From: Centroberyx gerrardi
Taxonomy: Eukaryota > Chordata > Actinopteri > Beryciformes > Berycidae
Assembly: GCF_048128805.1 (NCBI RefSeq)
Contig: NC_136006.1
Coordinates: 2,745,235-2,809,234, forward strand
DNA length: 64,000 nt
Direction of reading: 5' to 3'
The translations under genes and the position numbers were made by a program. The stretch's first letter is position 1. Each line of letters starts with the position of its first letter. The notes below the pieces were generated by a model that was given only the letters and a program-made list of their open reading frames with translations, was not told the origin of the DNA and made no database searches. Shown piece after piece: positions 54,952 to 64,000 of this stretch.

Positions 54952-55833
54952 GAGCTCCAGCTCTTAACCTACTAATGTTAGAAAATAAATACTTGCAAAT
55001 CCTTAATTTCCCCAAACATTTTTTCTAAAATTAATATTTGGAATGTATTTTATTATATGCTAACAAGGGGTATAAGGACTACACCTTTTAATGAATACCT
55101 CTATCCCCTGCACAGTTATGCACTGTATTCATATTTGTTTCAGTGTCTTCTGACACTTCTGTGACATGGATAGTATTCATTTATCATAATGTATTTCTGA
55201 TTTATGTTTGTTGATTTTGGAATTCATTATGCCCAAGACATGCATCTGAGATTTCTAAAATTGTATCATTTTTGTGTTTTAAAACTGCTTCAGCATTTGT
55301 TCATTGTTATTATAGATTACAATGTCTACAGTTCATGTTGACTGGACATCTTATTATGCAAGATATTCAAATAAAAAAATAGAACAATTGTTAACTCCTT
55401 GCTCATTTGTACTATGCTTAAAAGTACATTATAAGATGAAAATTATTATTCCATAAATCAGTAATTCCATCCCAAAGCTATATTGTGCAGCTTCAGAAAA
55501 TCTCTGGTTAGACTTGTAGTGAGTTTTTGTGTGATGATATATCTTTGAATGAACCTTTACAAGCAAACAGATAATAAAATTAAATCATTCAGACAAACCA
55601 TATAAGTTCAGGTAGATGCTGTGTACTTCATATATAATTTCCACAAACGTAATAATATGGATTGCCTATACACGTTAAAATCAAATGCATTTGCTATTCC
55701 AAAATATTTTAAACCCACACATAGTTTTTCATGGTTATTCATGCCAAAACTTCAGTTGAATAATCTGTGACTGATGACAATTAGATGACATCTACTAGCA
55801 TAATGTTAATTCATTTACAGTAGTTACACAAGG
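54952..55833 (+). repeat. Type-B 3' flank, unit 2 second copy
   Basis: Matches 38083-38973; no insertion or inversion, no gene. Confidence 0.7.
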
Positions 55834-55915
55834 TATTTCTCTTCATTCCTCCAATTATTGATCCCCTCATATGTGGTTTCAAATTGACCAAAATTAGAAA
55901 CAGTTTTCTATATAG
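55834..55915 (+). pseudogene. Terminal relic of an A-type olfactory receptor
   Basis: TM7-to-stop end of an A receptor with the same 5' breakpoint as 38974; it keeps CCCCTCATATGTGGTTTC and has lost a few codons before the TAG at 55913-55915. Confidence 0.88.
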
Positions 55916-56424
55916 TTAAAGTTGGGAAGTATCTAGACAACGCTCATGAGTTGACCTGTGAGGAGAGCTCCAACTCTCATTACATTTTTAACACAATGAA
56001 CATACTGTCTTGTTTGTATATGTACTTGATTTGTACATTGGTTGTGTTTATTTCAGCAGTTAGATGACACTCTTACCCAACGCAAACTAACAATACATGT
56101 AATCAGCAGAAACAGTTAACATTTTGCACATCACCATCATTACAACTAGTACAGTAAAAATGTTTAAGGAACAAGAGCACTCTGCTAAGAGCAAAGAAAA
56201 CAATATAGGGGTAATATTTTGCAGCATAGATACAGTAGGCCTACATATTTACCTTGATCTGTCATTAATGTTTCCTCATATTGATGTCCATTTATGCAAG
56301 CACATCACATTACATTAGGCATAATTATTATATCCCCGAAATGAGTTTCGGGGATATTGTGGATTCACCCCACCCGCTGCCATGTCCGCCGCCGCCGTGT
56401 TGAACAGTTTATATAAGAATCTTA
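55916..56424 (+). repeat. Type-A 3' flank with start of the shared insertion
   Basis: Matches 39062-39473, then 56331-56424 repeats the first ~95 bp of the insertion seen at 39474, cut off by a Gypsy fragment at about 56425. Confidence 0.75.
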
Positions 56425-57457
56425 AATGAAACGAAATGTAGGAGAGATGCCGCTGTTGGCGGGCGGACCACGGTTCGGCCACCTTGGCCATGGCGAACAT
56501 CAGCGGTTTGTGGTCCACAAAATGTCGAATGGCGAGGAAGAGGCCGAGGAGCTCCCGATCGAAGGTGCTGTACTTCTACTTGAAGAAAGCAAGCGGTTGC
56601 CAAGCACCGCCCACCCACTGCTCGCGCACCGCGCTGACGGCATAATCCGAAGCGTCCGTGGTAATGGCGATCGGGGCCGTGGGTGACGGGTGCGCCAGCA
56701 TTGCGGCGTTAGCCAGAGCAGTCTTAGCGTCCGTAAACGCCTTGTCCCTCTCCGCGCACCAGTCCACCGTGTATTTGGGGGCCTTGCCTTTCAGAGCCTT
56801 GTACAGGGGTCGCATGAGTCGAGCAGCTTGGGGGATAAAGCGGTGGTAAAAGTTCACCATGCCGAGGAACTCATGCAGGGACTTGATCGTGAGCGGGCGC
56901 GAGAAGTTCATGATGGTGTCCACCTTCGACGGGAGGGGGACTGCCCCGTCTTTGGTGATGCGGTGACCAAGGAAGTCGATGGTGGTCAGCCCGAACTGGC
57001 ACTTGGCTGGGTTGATGATCAGCCCGTGCTGGCTGAGCTGCTCAAAGAGAGTCCGAAGGTGGGACAGGTGTTCCGCTTTGGAGGTGCTGGCGACGAGGAT
57101 GTCGTCCAGATAGACGAAAAGGAAAGGCAGGTCCCGTAGCACCGAGTCCATGAGGCGCTGGAAGGTCTGTGCGGCATTAAGGCCGAACGGCATGCGCAGG
57201 AACTCGAACAGTCCGAATGGGGTGATCACCGCCGTTTTGGGGACGTCCAGTGGGTGGACGGGCACCTGGTAGTATCTACGAATGAGGTCCACTTTGGAAA
57301 AGATGACTTTCCCCGCCAGGTGGGCGGAAAAGTCCTGGATGTGCGGAACCGGGTAGCGGTCCAGCGTCGACACGTTGTTGAGACGGCGGTAATCGCCGCA
57401 CGGGCGCCACCCGCCGTTGGGCTTTGGGGCAATGTGGAGGGGTGAAGCCCACGGGCT
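56425..57457 (-). mobile_element. Ty3/Gypsy reverse transcriptase and RNase H fragment
   Basis: The minus strand from about 57457 encodes SPWASPLHIAPKPNGGWRPC, DYRRLN, FSKVDLIRRYYQVPVHP, TPFGLFEFLRMPFGL, and the active-site box FVYLDDILVAS with both aspartates intact. It goes on to FLGHRITKDG, FLGMVNFYHRFIP and the RNase H start (ITTDASDYAVSA). After a frame change near 56580 it reads VDHKPLMFAMAKVAEPW and RQQRHLSYIS. The codons before SPWASP (57458-57619) are unrelated sequence, so the 5' side is truncated; integrase is absent. It is the best preserved reverse transcriptase in the window and a different lineage from the Gmr1-like copies. Confidence 0.85.
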
Positions 57458-57489
57458 TATTTGTATAGCACTTATCTTAACAAAGTTAG

Positions 57490-57818
57490 TGTCACGGTTG
57501 TGACTTTCAGTCCCTGCTTCATTGTCTAGTTTTTTATTTCTTTGTGTATTGTTTCCTTGTCTAGTTCTTTTAGTTCTACGTGTACCTGTCTGCCCCAGCT
57601 GTGTCTGATTTGTAATCACCTCCTCATGTGTATATTAGTCTTGTTCCCCAGTCAGTCTTTGTCGGTTCATTATTTTCTGTTACGTGTCTGTTAAGTGCTC
57701 CCGTCTCTGTTTACCTGTTGTTTCCTGCACCCGTTATATTAAACACCCAGTCTTGGGGTTTGATCACTACCTGCCTCGCTGTCCTGCATTTGGGTCCTCA
57801 CCACACCTCACCGTGACA
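57490..57818. repeat. Solo LTR with 5-bp TSD
   Basis: 329 bp starting TGTCACGG and ending CCGTGACA, flanked by GTTAG at 57485-57489 and 57819-57823. This is the footprint left when a provirus-like element recombines between its LTRs. Probably of Gypsy type. The element sits in a CACTTCACAAAG-type repeat that continues on both sides. Confidence 0.78.
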
Positions 57819-57823
57819 GTTAG

Positions 57824-58489
57824 TGCTTCACAAAGTACACACCAAAGGTTAAAACAGTAAAAGTTAAAAGAAAGTAAAGCAATTTAAAACAAACAAAATA
57901 TCATTACACAAGACAACAGCAAAACAACATGCAAAAATAATATAAATAAAACTTATCATGTCAAAAATGCCTTCCTGTACAATGTGTGTTAAGCACACTA
58001 ACATTAACCAAGTACATTAGCATGGGTGAGGCTTTATGCACACTAACTATACCTTGACATGCACATGGGAACAAAGTGGTCGACTGCTCACACCACTATC
58101 CAAGACATCCGACATCAATCTCATCTGAAACATACCACCCAGTTAAAATATGGAAATGGACATAGTCATTTACCTTTATACATGCATATTTTAACAAGGT
58201 GTTGCAATATTTACCCATTTATTTCACACGATGCACCCGAGCATTTTCCACCATGCCAATCTCCAGGTTGCCCAAAACAAGAAAGACCAAGATGCACCTT
58301 GGCGCAATAACAAAAGTGACGCGCGACACCGCCACCTAGTGTGCAAAATAATAAACTGAAAATGGACCTTCTGTCAGCAAACTAATTATTGCGTGTACAT
58401 TTCTGTTATATAATTACAACAGTCTAACTTAAAGACAAGAACAAACTGTTAATACACGTTGTAAATAATTAAACCAGAAATGAACTCTT
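57824..58489. other. Intergenic, nothing recognised
   Basis: AT-rich; continuation of the repeat that hosts the solo LTR up to about 57960, then no feature I can name. Confidence 0.35.
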
Positions 58490-59110
58490 CTAACCCTTAA
58501 AGGGTAACTTCAGTATTTTTCAACCTGGACCCTATTTTCCCATCTTTTTGTGTCTAAGTGACTAAAGGCGACAACAATTTTTGAAACTGGTCCAGTATTG
58601 AGCGAGATCGCTTCAGCCGGCAGCCGCGAAACGAGCTGCAATGTAATCCGACGGGGCAAATCACACCGTCAATGTACGTCCACTAAAAGTTCTTGTTTTT
58701 GCCACTGACAGGCTCAGATTGTTATTATAAGTGTCTGACAACATTATGGAAAGGACCCTACAGAGAAATGAAACGTTTTTCTTTACCTTTCGCTTGATCC
58801 GGTCTGTGTGTAATCAAGTCTCGCTCAAGTGTCGCGAGAGTTGAGTTGTTGCAGGAAGTTACACACAGACCGGATCAAGCTAAAGGTAAAGAGAAACGTT
58901 TGGCGACTTTTTCCATATTTGTTTGGCGACTATTATTGTCTGATCTTATTACTGTGTGGGCTGAAGCGCTGGAGGTTTTGTATGTATTTTGAAAGCTTAT
59001 CGTTAGCCAAGATAGGAAGGATCTGTGACGCCCTGAATCACCTTAGTACCAAATACCTTGGTACCAAATACCTTGCCATGTATTTGGTACCAAATTAAAG
59101 GGAAAGTTGT
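58490..59110. repeat. Composite dispersed repeat with a 40-bp palindrome
   Basis: Begins GGTAACTTCAGTATTTTTCAACC, a recurrent fish repeat end. 58772-58811 and 58861-58900 are inverted copies of each other (GCTTGATCCGGTCTGTGTGT and its complement) around a 49-base loop. 58902-59027 is shared with the hAT-type element at 42828-42976. GGTACCAAATACCTTG repeats occur near 59050-59080. Confidence 0.55.
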
Positions 59111-59199
59111 GTCTTTTTAAATGGAAAGGCTTCAAAGGCCTCCTGTACAAAGGCTGCTGCTGTTGCTGGTGCCGCTCCAGGGGTCAGATCCAGTATTGT

Positions 59200-60290
59200 G
59201 CAATGTCCCTGTTGTTCTGATATTCATTCCTTCAGTCCCTCTTGGAAGAGGGGCTTGCTGAATCAATGTTGATGAGCTATTTGGCTGCCATATCTGACTG
59301 TCATTATCACATTGATGGCCTGACAATTGGCTCACACCCTCTTGCCAGCCATTTCCTCAGAGGGGTGAGATGGCTTTGCCTACCGCGGACTTGCATGCTC
59401 CCCTCTTGGGACTCGGAGCTTGTCCTGAATGCTCTTACTGAGCAACCATTCGAACCCCTGGCCAGTCTGACTCTGAAGCTCCTCACTTAAAAGTACATTT
59501 TTGCTTGCATTCTCTATGCCCTTTCTGGGCCCTTACATTGTCTACATCAGTAGGCAAACAGATAATCTCTTTGTTTGTTATGGAGATTCAGTGTGAGCCC
59601 AGGCCTTGTCCAGTGGATGCTCAACGCTATCGCCATAGCCCACAGCATTGCAGGTGTGCCCCCTCCAATCGGTGTGGTGGCTCATTCCACTAGTGGTGTG
59701 GCTACCTAATGGGTTTTATTTCTGGGTGCTTCATTGAATGAAATTTGTGCGGCAGCTGGCTGGGCTTCATCTCTGACGTTCACCAGGTTTTATTCTCTGA
59801 ATGTGGCGACATTATTGGTGGCCTTCTCTGACCTTAGGGCAGCAGAGTGCTCTTGAAATGTCCCCAGCATCTATGGTTTTGGGGTTCTTTTGCTGTAGGG
59901 TGTTATAATTTGGTGGTTGTGTTGTCCATTTTTCCATTAATGTTATGGGGACCATTATTTCTGTTACTCTCCCACATGTTTGCATGTGTTTTTTGTCTTC
60001 ATATAATTTTGTGAAAATTAAGAGCCTTGTACTCCATTTCCAGAGTGTGGCTAATACAAACTAAAGGCTAATGTGTTTTGAACTGTAGTATGTACCTCAT
60101 GTCCTTGTTTGCCCCACTACATCCTCCTCCTGACTTAATTTACTATACTACTGAACCATACAGTGGCATGTTCACTGAGATGAAATAGAAGGAATGGTAA
60201 CCATGGTTCGATGGTCTCTCAGGGAATTCCATGACCTTCAGTCTGCAAAAGAGAATGTGCGCGGGCACGCAGCCATATTTATAGCTGGTG
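59200..60290 (+). mobile_element. DIRS-like retroelement, tyrosine recombinase remains
   Basis: The + strand frame 59242-59490 reads LMSYLAAISDCHYHIDGL, HPLASHFLRGVRWL, SWDSELVLNAL and PFEPLASLTLKLL, the N-terminal part of a DIRS-type tyrosine recombinase. After stops and a large deletion, 59660-59856 reads AHSTSGVAT, LGASLNEICAAAGWASSLTF and RFYSLNV, the catalytic end, including the region of the active-site tyrosine. The sequence up to about 60290 contains GGTAACCATGGTTCGATGG, typical of a DIRS terminal region. Reverse transcriptase is missing. Confidence 0.68.
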
Positions 60291-60324
60291 ATGACACAAG
60301 CCCTTCCAGATTAATAATCAGATA

Positions 60325-60362
60325 GTTTGAATTCCCAATTGTTGTAGTATACATGTATATTA
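60325..60362 (+). promoter_or_regulatory. OR C promoter: conserved motif and TATA-like box
   Basis: GTTTGAATTCCCA at 60325-60337 and TATATTAA around 60356-60363, about 32 bases apart. The leader TTAGGGATGGAGCTACAG resembles the A and B leaders although most of the rest has diverged. Confidence 0.65.
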
Positions 60363-60547
60363 ATAGATGGTGTGGAAGGAGAACACACTCTGTTAGGGAT
60401 GGAGCTACAGAACAGAGCACAGGATACTCCTCTAACTCTGCAACCAATTATGTTGTGACACTGGGAAGCCTGGATATTTTAAGATTTGGTAACTTTCTAA
60501 GGATAAAGGTGAAATTACAGACCAAAGTTGTTTTCTTTCCTCATACG

Positions 60548-61477
60548 ATGGATAATGAATCTATAATAAGAGTTTTTACTCTATCAGGGTTAAATGAGAC
60601 GATGAATCACAGAATCACTCTCATCTCTCTCACTTTAGTGTGTTATTGTGTGATTTTGTTTGTGAATGTTTCACTCATCATGACCATCATCTTAGATGAA
60701 AACCTGCATGAGCCCATGTACATTCTCTTGTGCAGTTTTTGCATTAATGGGCTTTATGGGACGACAGGTTTCTATCCCAAATTCCTCTTGGATCTACTGT
60801 CTTCTTCTCATGTCATCTCATATACTGGATGCCTTTTTCAGGCTTTCGTAATGTACTCATTTGCTTGCATTGATCTTTCTATTCTTGCAGTTATGGCCTA
60901 TGACAGATATCTGGCTATATGTCGACCACTGCAATACCACTCTGTCATGACTAAAAAGAGGCTCTCTCACTTGGTGTGTTTCTCCTGGCTTACACCTTTG
61001 TGCATTTTCTCCATCAATGTGCTGCTAACTTCTAGATTGAAGTTATGTAGCTCAAGAATTCAGAGACTCTTTTGTGTAAACTGGATGATTGTTAAACTTG
61101 CTTGCTCTGACACTAACACTATTTCAAACAGTGTATTTGCATATTTTACAATTGGCTTTTATGTGTCTCATGGTTTGTTCATAATTTGGTCTTATATGTA
61201 TCTCATTAAAACGTGTGTACGATCCAAAGAGGACAGGGCGAAGTTTATGCAGACATGTATGCCACATTTAATCTCTTTAGTCACTTTTCTTATTACTATA
61301 GTTTTTGATTTGATGTACATGCGATTTGGCTCAAAAGATTTACCTCAAAGCCTTCAAAACTTCATTGCCATAGAATTTCTGCTTGTTCCTCCAGTTATGA
61401 ATCCTCTAATATATGGATTTAAACTGACCAAAATTCGCAACAGAATTGTGGGTTTAGTCTATGTTAGTAGAAAATGA
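60548..61477 (+). CDS. Olfactory receptor C, intact
   Basis: A 309-residue odorant receptor. The open frame extends upstream to 60353, but the first 65 codons are leader DNA (they cover the TATA-like region and conserved leader). The ATG at 60548 aligns with the starts of the A and B receptors (MDNESIIRVFTLSGLN), so it is chosen. Landmarks: glycosylation sites N3 and N16, LHEPMY at 53-58, loop-1 cysteine, MAYDRYLAIC (Leu where the others have Val), second-loop cysteines, PPVMNPLIYGFKLTKIRN at TM7-helix 8. It is equally related to A and B types and is the only single-copy member of this group in the window, with its own flanks. Confidence 0.93.
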   Translation: MDNESIIRVFTLSGLNETMNHRITLISLTLVCYCVILFVNVSLIMTIILDENLHEPMYILLCSFCINGLYGTTGFYPKFLLDLLSSSHVISYTGCLFQAFVMYSFACIDLSILAVMAYDRYLAICRPLQYHSVMTKKRLSHLVCFSWLTPLCIFSINVLLTSRLKLCSSRIQRLFCVNWMIVKLACSDTNTISNSVFAYFTIGFYVSHGLFIIWSYMYLIKTCVRSKEDRAKFMQTCMPHLISLVTFLITIVFDLMYMRFGSKDLPQSLQNFIAIEFLLVPPVMNPLIYGFKLTKIRNRIVGLVYVSRK

Positions 61478-63267
61478 CTTGTTTCATCAGTATGCTTCAT
61501 CCATAGCACTGAGAACATAGCTTCAGCTCTTTAAAGTGATAAAACAAAATTCTATGTATGTATATACACTTGCTTTAAGATATATGAGGATATATTTTGC
61601 TCCAAAATGAGATATCTACTATTTGGGAAATGTGACACTTTCTCTTTTTAAATGATAGTGGGTAAGTTAGGTAACTCTTTTAAAAACTGGTTTGTCTATA
61701 TTTTAAAGGTATTGAATTATTGGTTTTAAGGAATAATTATTTTTTTTCCAAAATGTATATATAGTGTTTAGGAATGGAGGGTTAGGGTTACAATGTGGTT
61801 ATTTGTCTCATTGCATTATATTTACATTTTCTACATTTGGCTGACCCTGTTATCCAGGGCAAGTGGTCATTTTGAAACAGAAGAAATATTTTAAAGTTTA
61901 TTTTTCATCATAAATGTCATTAGCCTAATAATAGAGACAGTGCTATGAACAAAGAACAGGATAGAGGGGCAGATTTCTGCTACATGATACAGTCGGTCTA
62001 CATAATACTAGTTGGCTGTTTGTCAATTATGTCTCTTCAGATTGATATTAATTTACATTGTATGCAACTATATTTTCTGTTGATACTTTGCAACTTTTGT
62101 AGAAATTACAGCATCTTGTGACCATGTGAACTGGGCATCTGATAATACAAAAAAATGAATAAAATCTGAATAAAACAAAAAGAAAGATTTTTTTGTGAAT
62201 AAATATGCCTATTTCTTGGATGAGATTGATGAAGGATAGTGAAGGTTTAGATCTTCATTCATGCCGTTAGGCGTTAATTACTTTAATTCAAATATCCAAA
62301 AAGCGGTTAGCACTGCAGAGATGGAGATCAAGATAAAAAGCTGCTACGGAGAGAAGCTTTTTGTGTATATATAGATGATATATATAGACACGTACAGTAC
62401 TGCATATACGTATATGGGCATTACTGAAATGCTGTATAAAGGGAATCTGCATCTCTTTCTCTATTCACCTGAATATCACAAAGCCAAGTCTTCCCTTTTT
62501 AGAAACCAAAATATCCACACAAAAAAAAGCAGTTTCACCATCGACAGACAAAGACAGTTATTGGCAAATATTTTATTGTTATTATTGTTAATTGTACTCA
62601 TCTGCCACAAGAAAGAGAGAGCAGAAGAATTTGAAACAGATACTGTGTTACACAGAAGTAAACTGTGACCCCACCTGAAGGAGTACACAGTGTGTGTAGT
62701 TTTTTTCCACAGCAGATATGAGAGATTCAAGCTCATGACATTGTGAGTATCGGCTGCCTCTCCTCCAGCAACACCTGCTGCTCACTTATTCATTAAAACA
62801 TTCGATAATTAGCTTTATCTTGCTTGTCTTGTGTAAAGGACAGGCTTCGTAGTTTAGGTGTATTCCTATTGGTCGGCCTAACATCAGTCAATTACATAAA
62901 ACTGAATTGACTTCAGGTAATTTTGCCCTAGACAATCGTTCAGTATTTCAGTAATGAAAACATTATTATATTTTATCATTCTCATATTTTACAGTTATAT
63001 ATTATACAGTATGAAGTCATGTATTTCCCAAGACACAGGATCTGATGTAACTGTCCACAGTGTTATTTTGATGGACGCCTTTGTGGAACCCAGGCTTGGA
63101 TGTTAGAGGAAAGAGGGAGTTGGAATAATAAATCTATTTACATTTCATTTACAACAGTGTTTATGTTTAACTGTGATCAAAGCAACACAATCTAAAATGT
63201 CATTCACACTCCCAAAAAACAATTATGAAGCTGAATCATCATCCATTTCTTCTTGTCCCTCGTTTCT
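61478..63267. other. Intergenic, including probable 3' UTR of the next gene
   Basis: No gene, relic or known repeat between OR C and about 62570. On the minus strand, an AATAAA signal at 62577-62572 could end the transcript of the exon at 63268-63377, which would make 62550-63267 its 3' UTR. This is inference from position. Confidence 0.4.
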
Positions 63268-63377
63268 TCATGGATGGAGGGAAGCTCCATCCAGCACTTT
63301 TCTTCTTGACTGGATCCGTTGACATTTCGGACATTTCTTTTCCATGAAACAGGTTTTGTGGAAGCAGGCCTTGCACA
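63268..63377 (-). CDS. Last coding exon, Rubicon-family-like zinc domain (partial)
   Basis: On the minus strand a strong 3' splice site (pyrimidine-rich TTTCCTTTCCTTTTCCAG, AG at 63379-63378) opens an exon of two bases plus 35 codons and a TGA. The peptide CKACFHKTCFMEKKCPKC then QRIQSRRKVL holds a C-x2-C, FH-x2-C, C-x2-C zinc pattern, like the C-terminal zinc-binding region of the Rubicon/RUBCNL/PLEKHM group, which acts in autophagy and endosome traffic through Rab7. Earlier exons lie beyond the window. Which member it is cannot be decided from 35 residues; another zinc protein or an old transposon-derived domain is possible. It is the only sign of a non-OR host gene here. Confidence 0.5.
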
Positions 63378-63453
63378 CTGGAAAAGGAAAGGAAAGGTTT
63401 ATACAGATTTGTGTTTCCGTTATATTTTTTTATTACAGTGCTGGTTGTGGGTA

Positions 63454-63961
63454 GAGCTGGGCATCCGTGCCTTTTTCGATTCTTCTTATTGGTCTGATTC
63501 TTCATTTTCAGGGGTTTAAGATTACATACAGCTTTAGCGGAGTTAACTTTATTTTATTACTCAAGACAGACATTGCTGTGTAGAGTTACTCCAGTCTCAG
63601 AATTACTTTTCAAAACAGCTAAGGCACATTCGGCATAACGCCTTAAGCCGCGGCGACACTGATCCGTTGTGTCTGTCCGTCTCCGTTCATTTCAATTCAT
63701 TTTCAATGAGAGCTGTCTGTTGTCCGGACAGCACTGACGATGCGTCCGTCTCCATCAGATGTGCATCCGTTTTGATGGACAGAAAGTTCAGCCCCCACGG
63801 ATTCGTCACCATCTGTTGGCCAATCAGAGGCTTTCCTGCATTTGTTTTGGAAAAAATAATGGTCTATCCGTCAATAATTCTGTCTGTTTTCTGACGGATC
63901 AGTGTGGCCGCAGCCTTATTTGAGAGAAAATTGGAACTAGTTCTCGATACCCAGCTCTAGC
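63454..63961. mobile_element. hAT-type short element in presumed intron
   Basis: Flanked by TGTGGGTA at 63446-63453 and 63962-63969 (8 bp). Ends GAGCTGGGCATCC and its inverse GATACCCAGCTCTAG. It contains short CGTCCGTCTCC-like stretches but no transposase. It would lie in the intron upstream of the exon at 63268-63377. Confidence 0.65.
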
Positions 63962-64000
63962 TGTGGGTAATTCTGATTTTGGTTCTGAGGTTCGTCCCTG

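Noticed and set aside
57458-57619. N-terminal extension of the Gypsy RT frame
   Set aside because: This stretch is solo-LTR and repeat sequence, not Gypsy coding DNA.
60353-60547. N-terminal 65-codon extension of OR C
   Set aside because: It covers promoter and leader sequence, and ATG 60548 aligns with the start of the other ORs.
62375-62668. 97-codon + strand frame
   Set aside because: Low-complexity and AT-driven, with no homologous motif; it overlaps the presumed 3' UTR region.
1-64000. CRISPR arrays, operons or other bacterial features
   Set aside because: No regularly spaced repeats; the content is clearly vertebrate.

Overview
The window looks like a spiny-rayed (percomorph-type) teleost fish chromosome carrying part of an olfactory receptor (OR) cluster. 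The evidence is eight intact single-exon OR genes of teleost type, all on the + strand. Around them is a fish-typical mix of mobile elements: L2-, RTE- and L1-like LINEs, a tRNA-headed SINE, several Ty3/Gypsy lineages, DIRS-like and Penelope-like fragments, hAT-type elements and a class I endogenous retrovirus. The species cannot be named from the sequence alone. All family calls come from reading motifs by eye, without a database search.

Layout. 1-4.5 kb: repeats and LINE relics. 4592-5527: a divergent OR. 6.0-9.0 kb: an L2 relic, two OR relics and a Gypsy fragment split by a SINE. 9.3-16.4 kb: the promoter of OR 'A1' and, inserted in its leader, a 6.8-kb defective provirus on the minus strand. 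16448-17365 and 22058-22975: two close 'A' receptors. 24-27 kb: nested DNA elements. 27.4-41.2 kb and 42.1-56.4 kb: two copies of a 14-18 kb unit, each holding two 'B' receptors (27853 and 37123; 44090 and 53992), broken 'A' relics and the same Gypsy + LINE + RTE block. 56.4-60.3 kb: another Gypsy fragment, a solo LTR, a palindromic repeat and a DIRS relic. 60548-61477: a third-type receptor, 'C'. At 63268-63377 on the minus strand is what looks like the last coding exon of a Rubicon-family gene, which would mark the edge of the cluster.

How it fits together. Each functional OR of types A, B and C carries the same upstream design: the 13-bp motif GTTTGAATTCCCA, a TATA-like box 32-51 bp downstream of the motif start, then a short leader that is conserved between types. 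The cluster grew by tandem duplication, first an A-B pair and then a dimer of pairs. Transposon insertions with matching empty sites in the sister copies give the order of events. Most retroelements lie antisense to the receptors.

Most striking points: the provirus has identical LTRs yet broken genes, and it separates OR A1 from its promoter. Other points are a Gmr1-like Gypsy element with integrase ahead of reverse transcriptase, a near-identical tract inside otherwise diverged duplicates, a clean 743-bp inversion in one unit, and the shared OR promoter motif.
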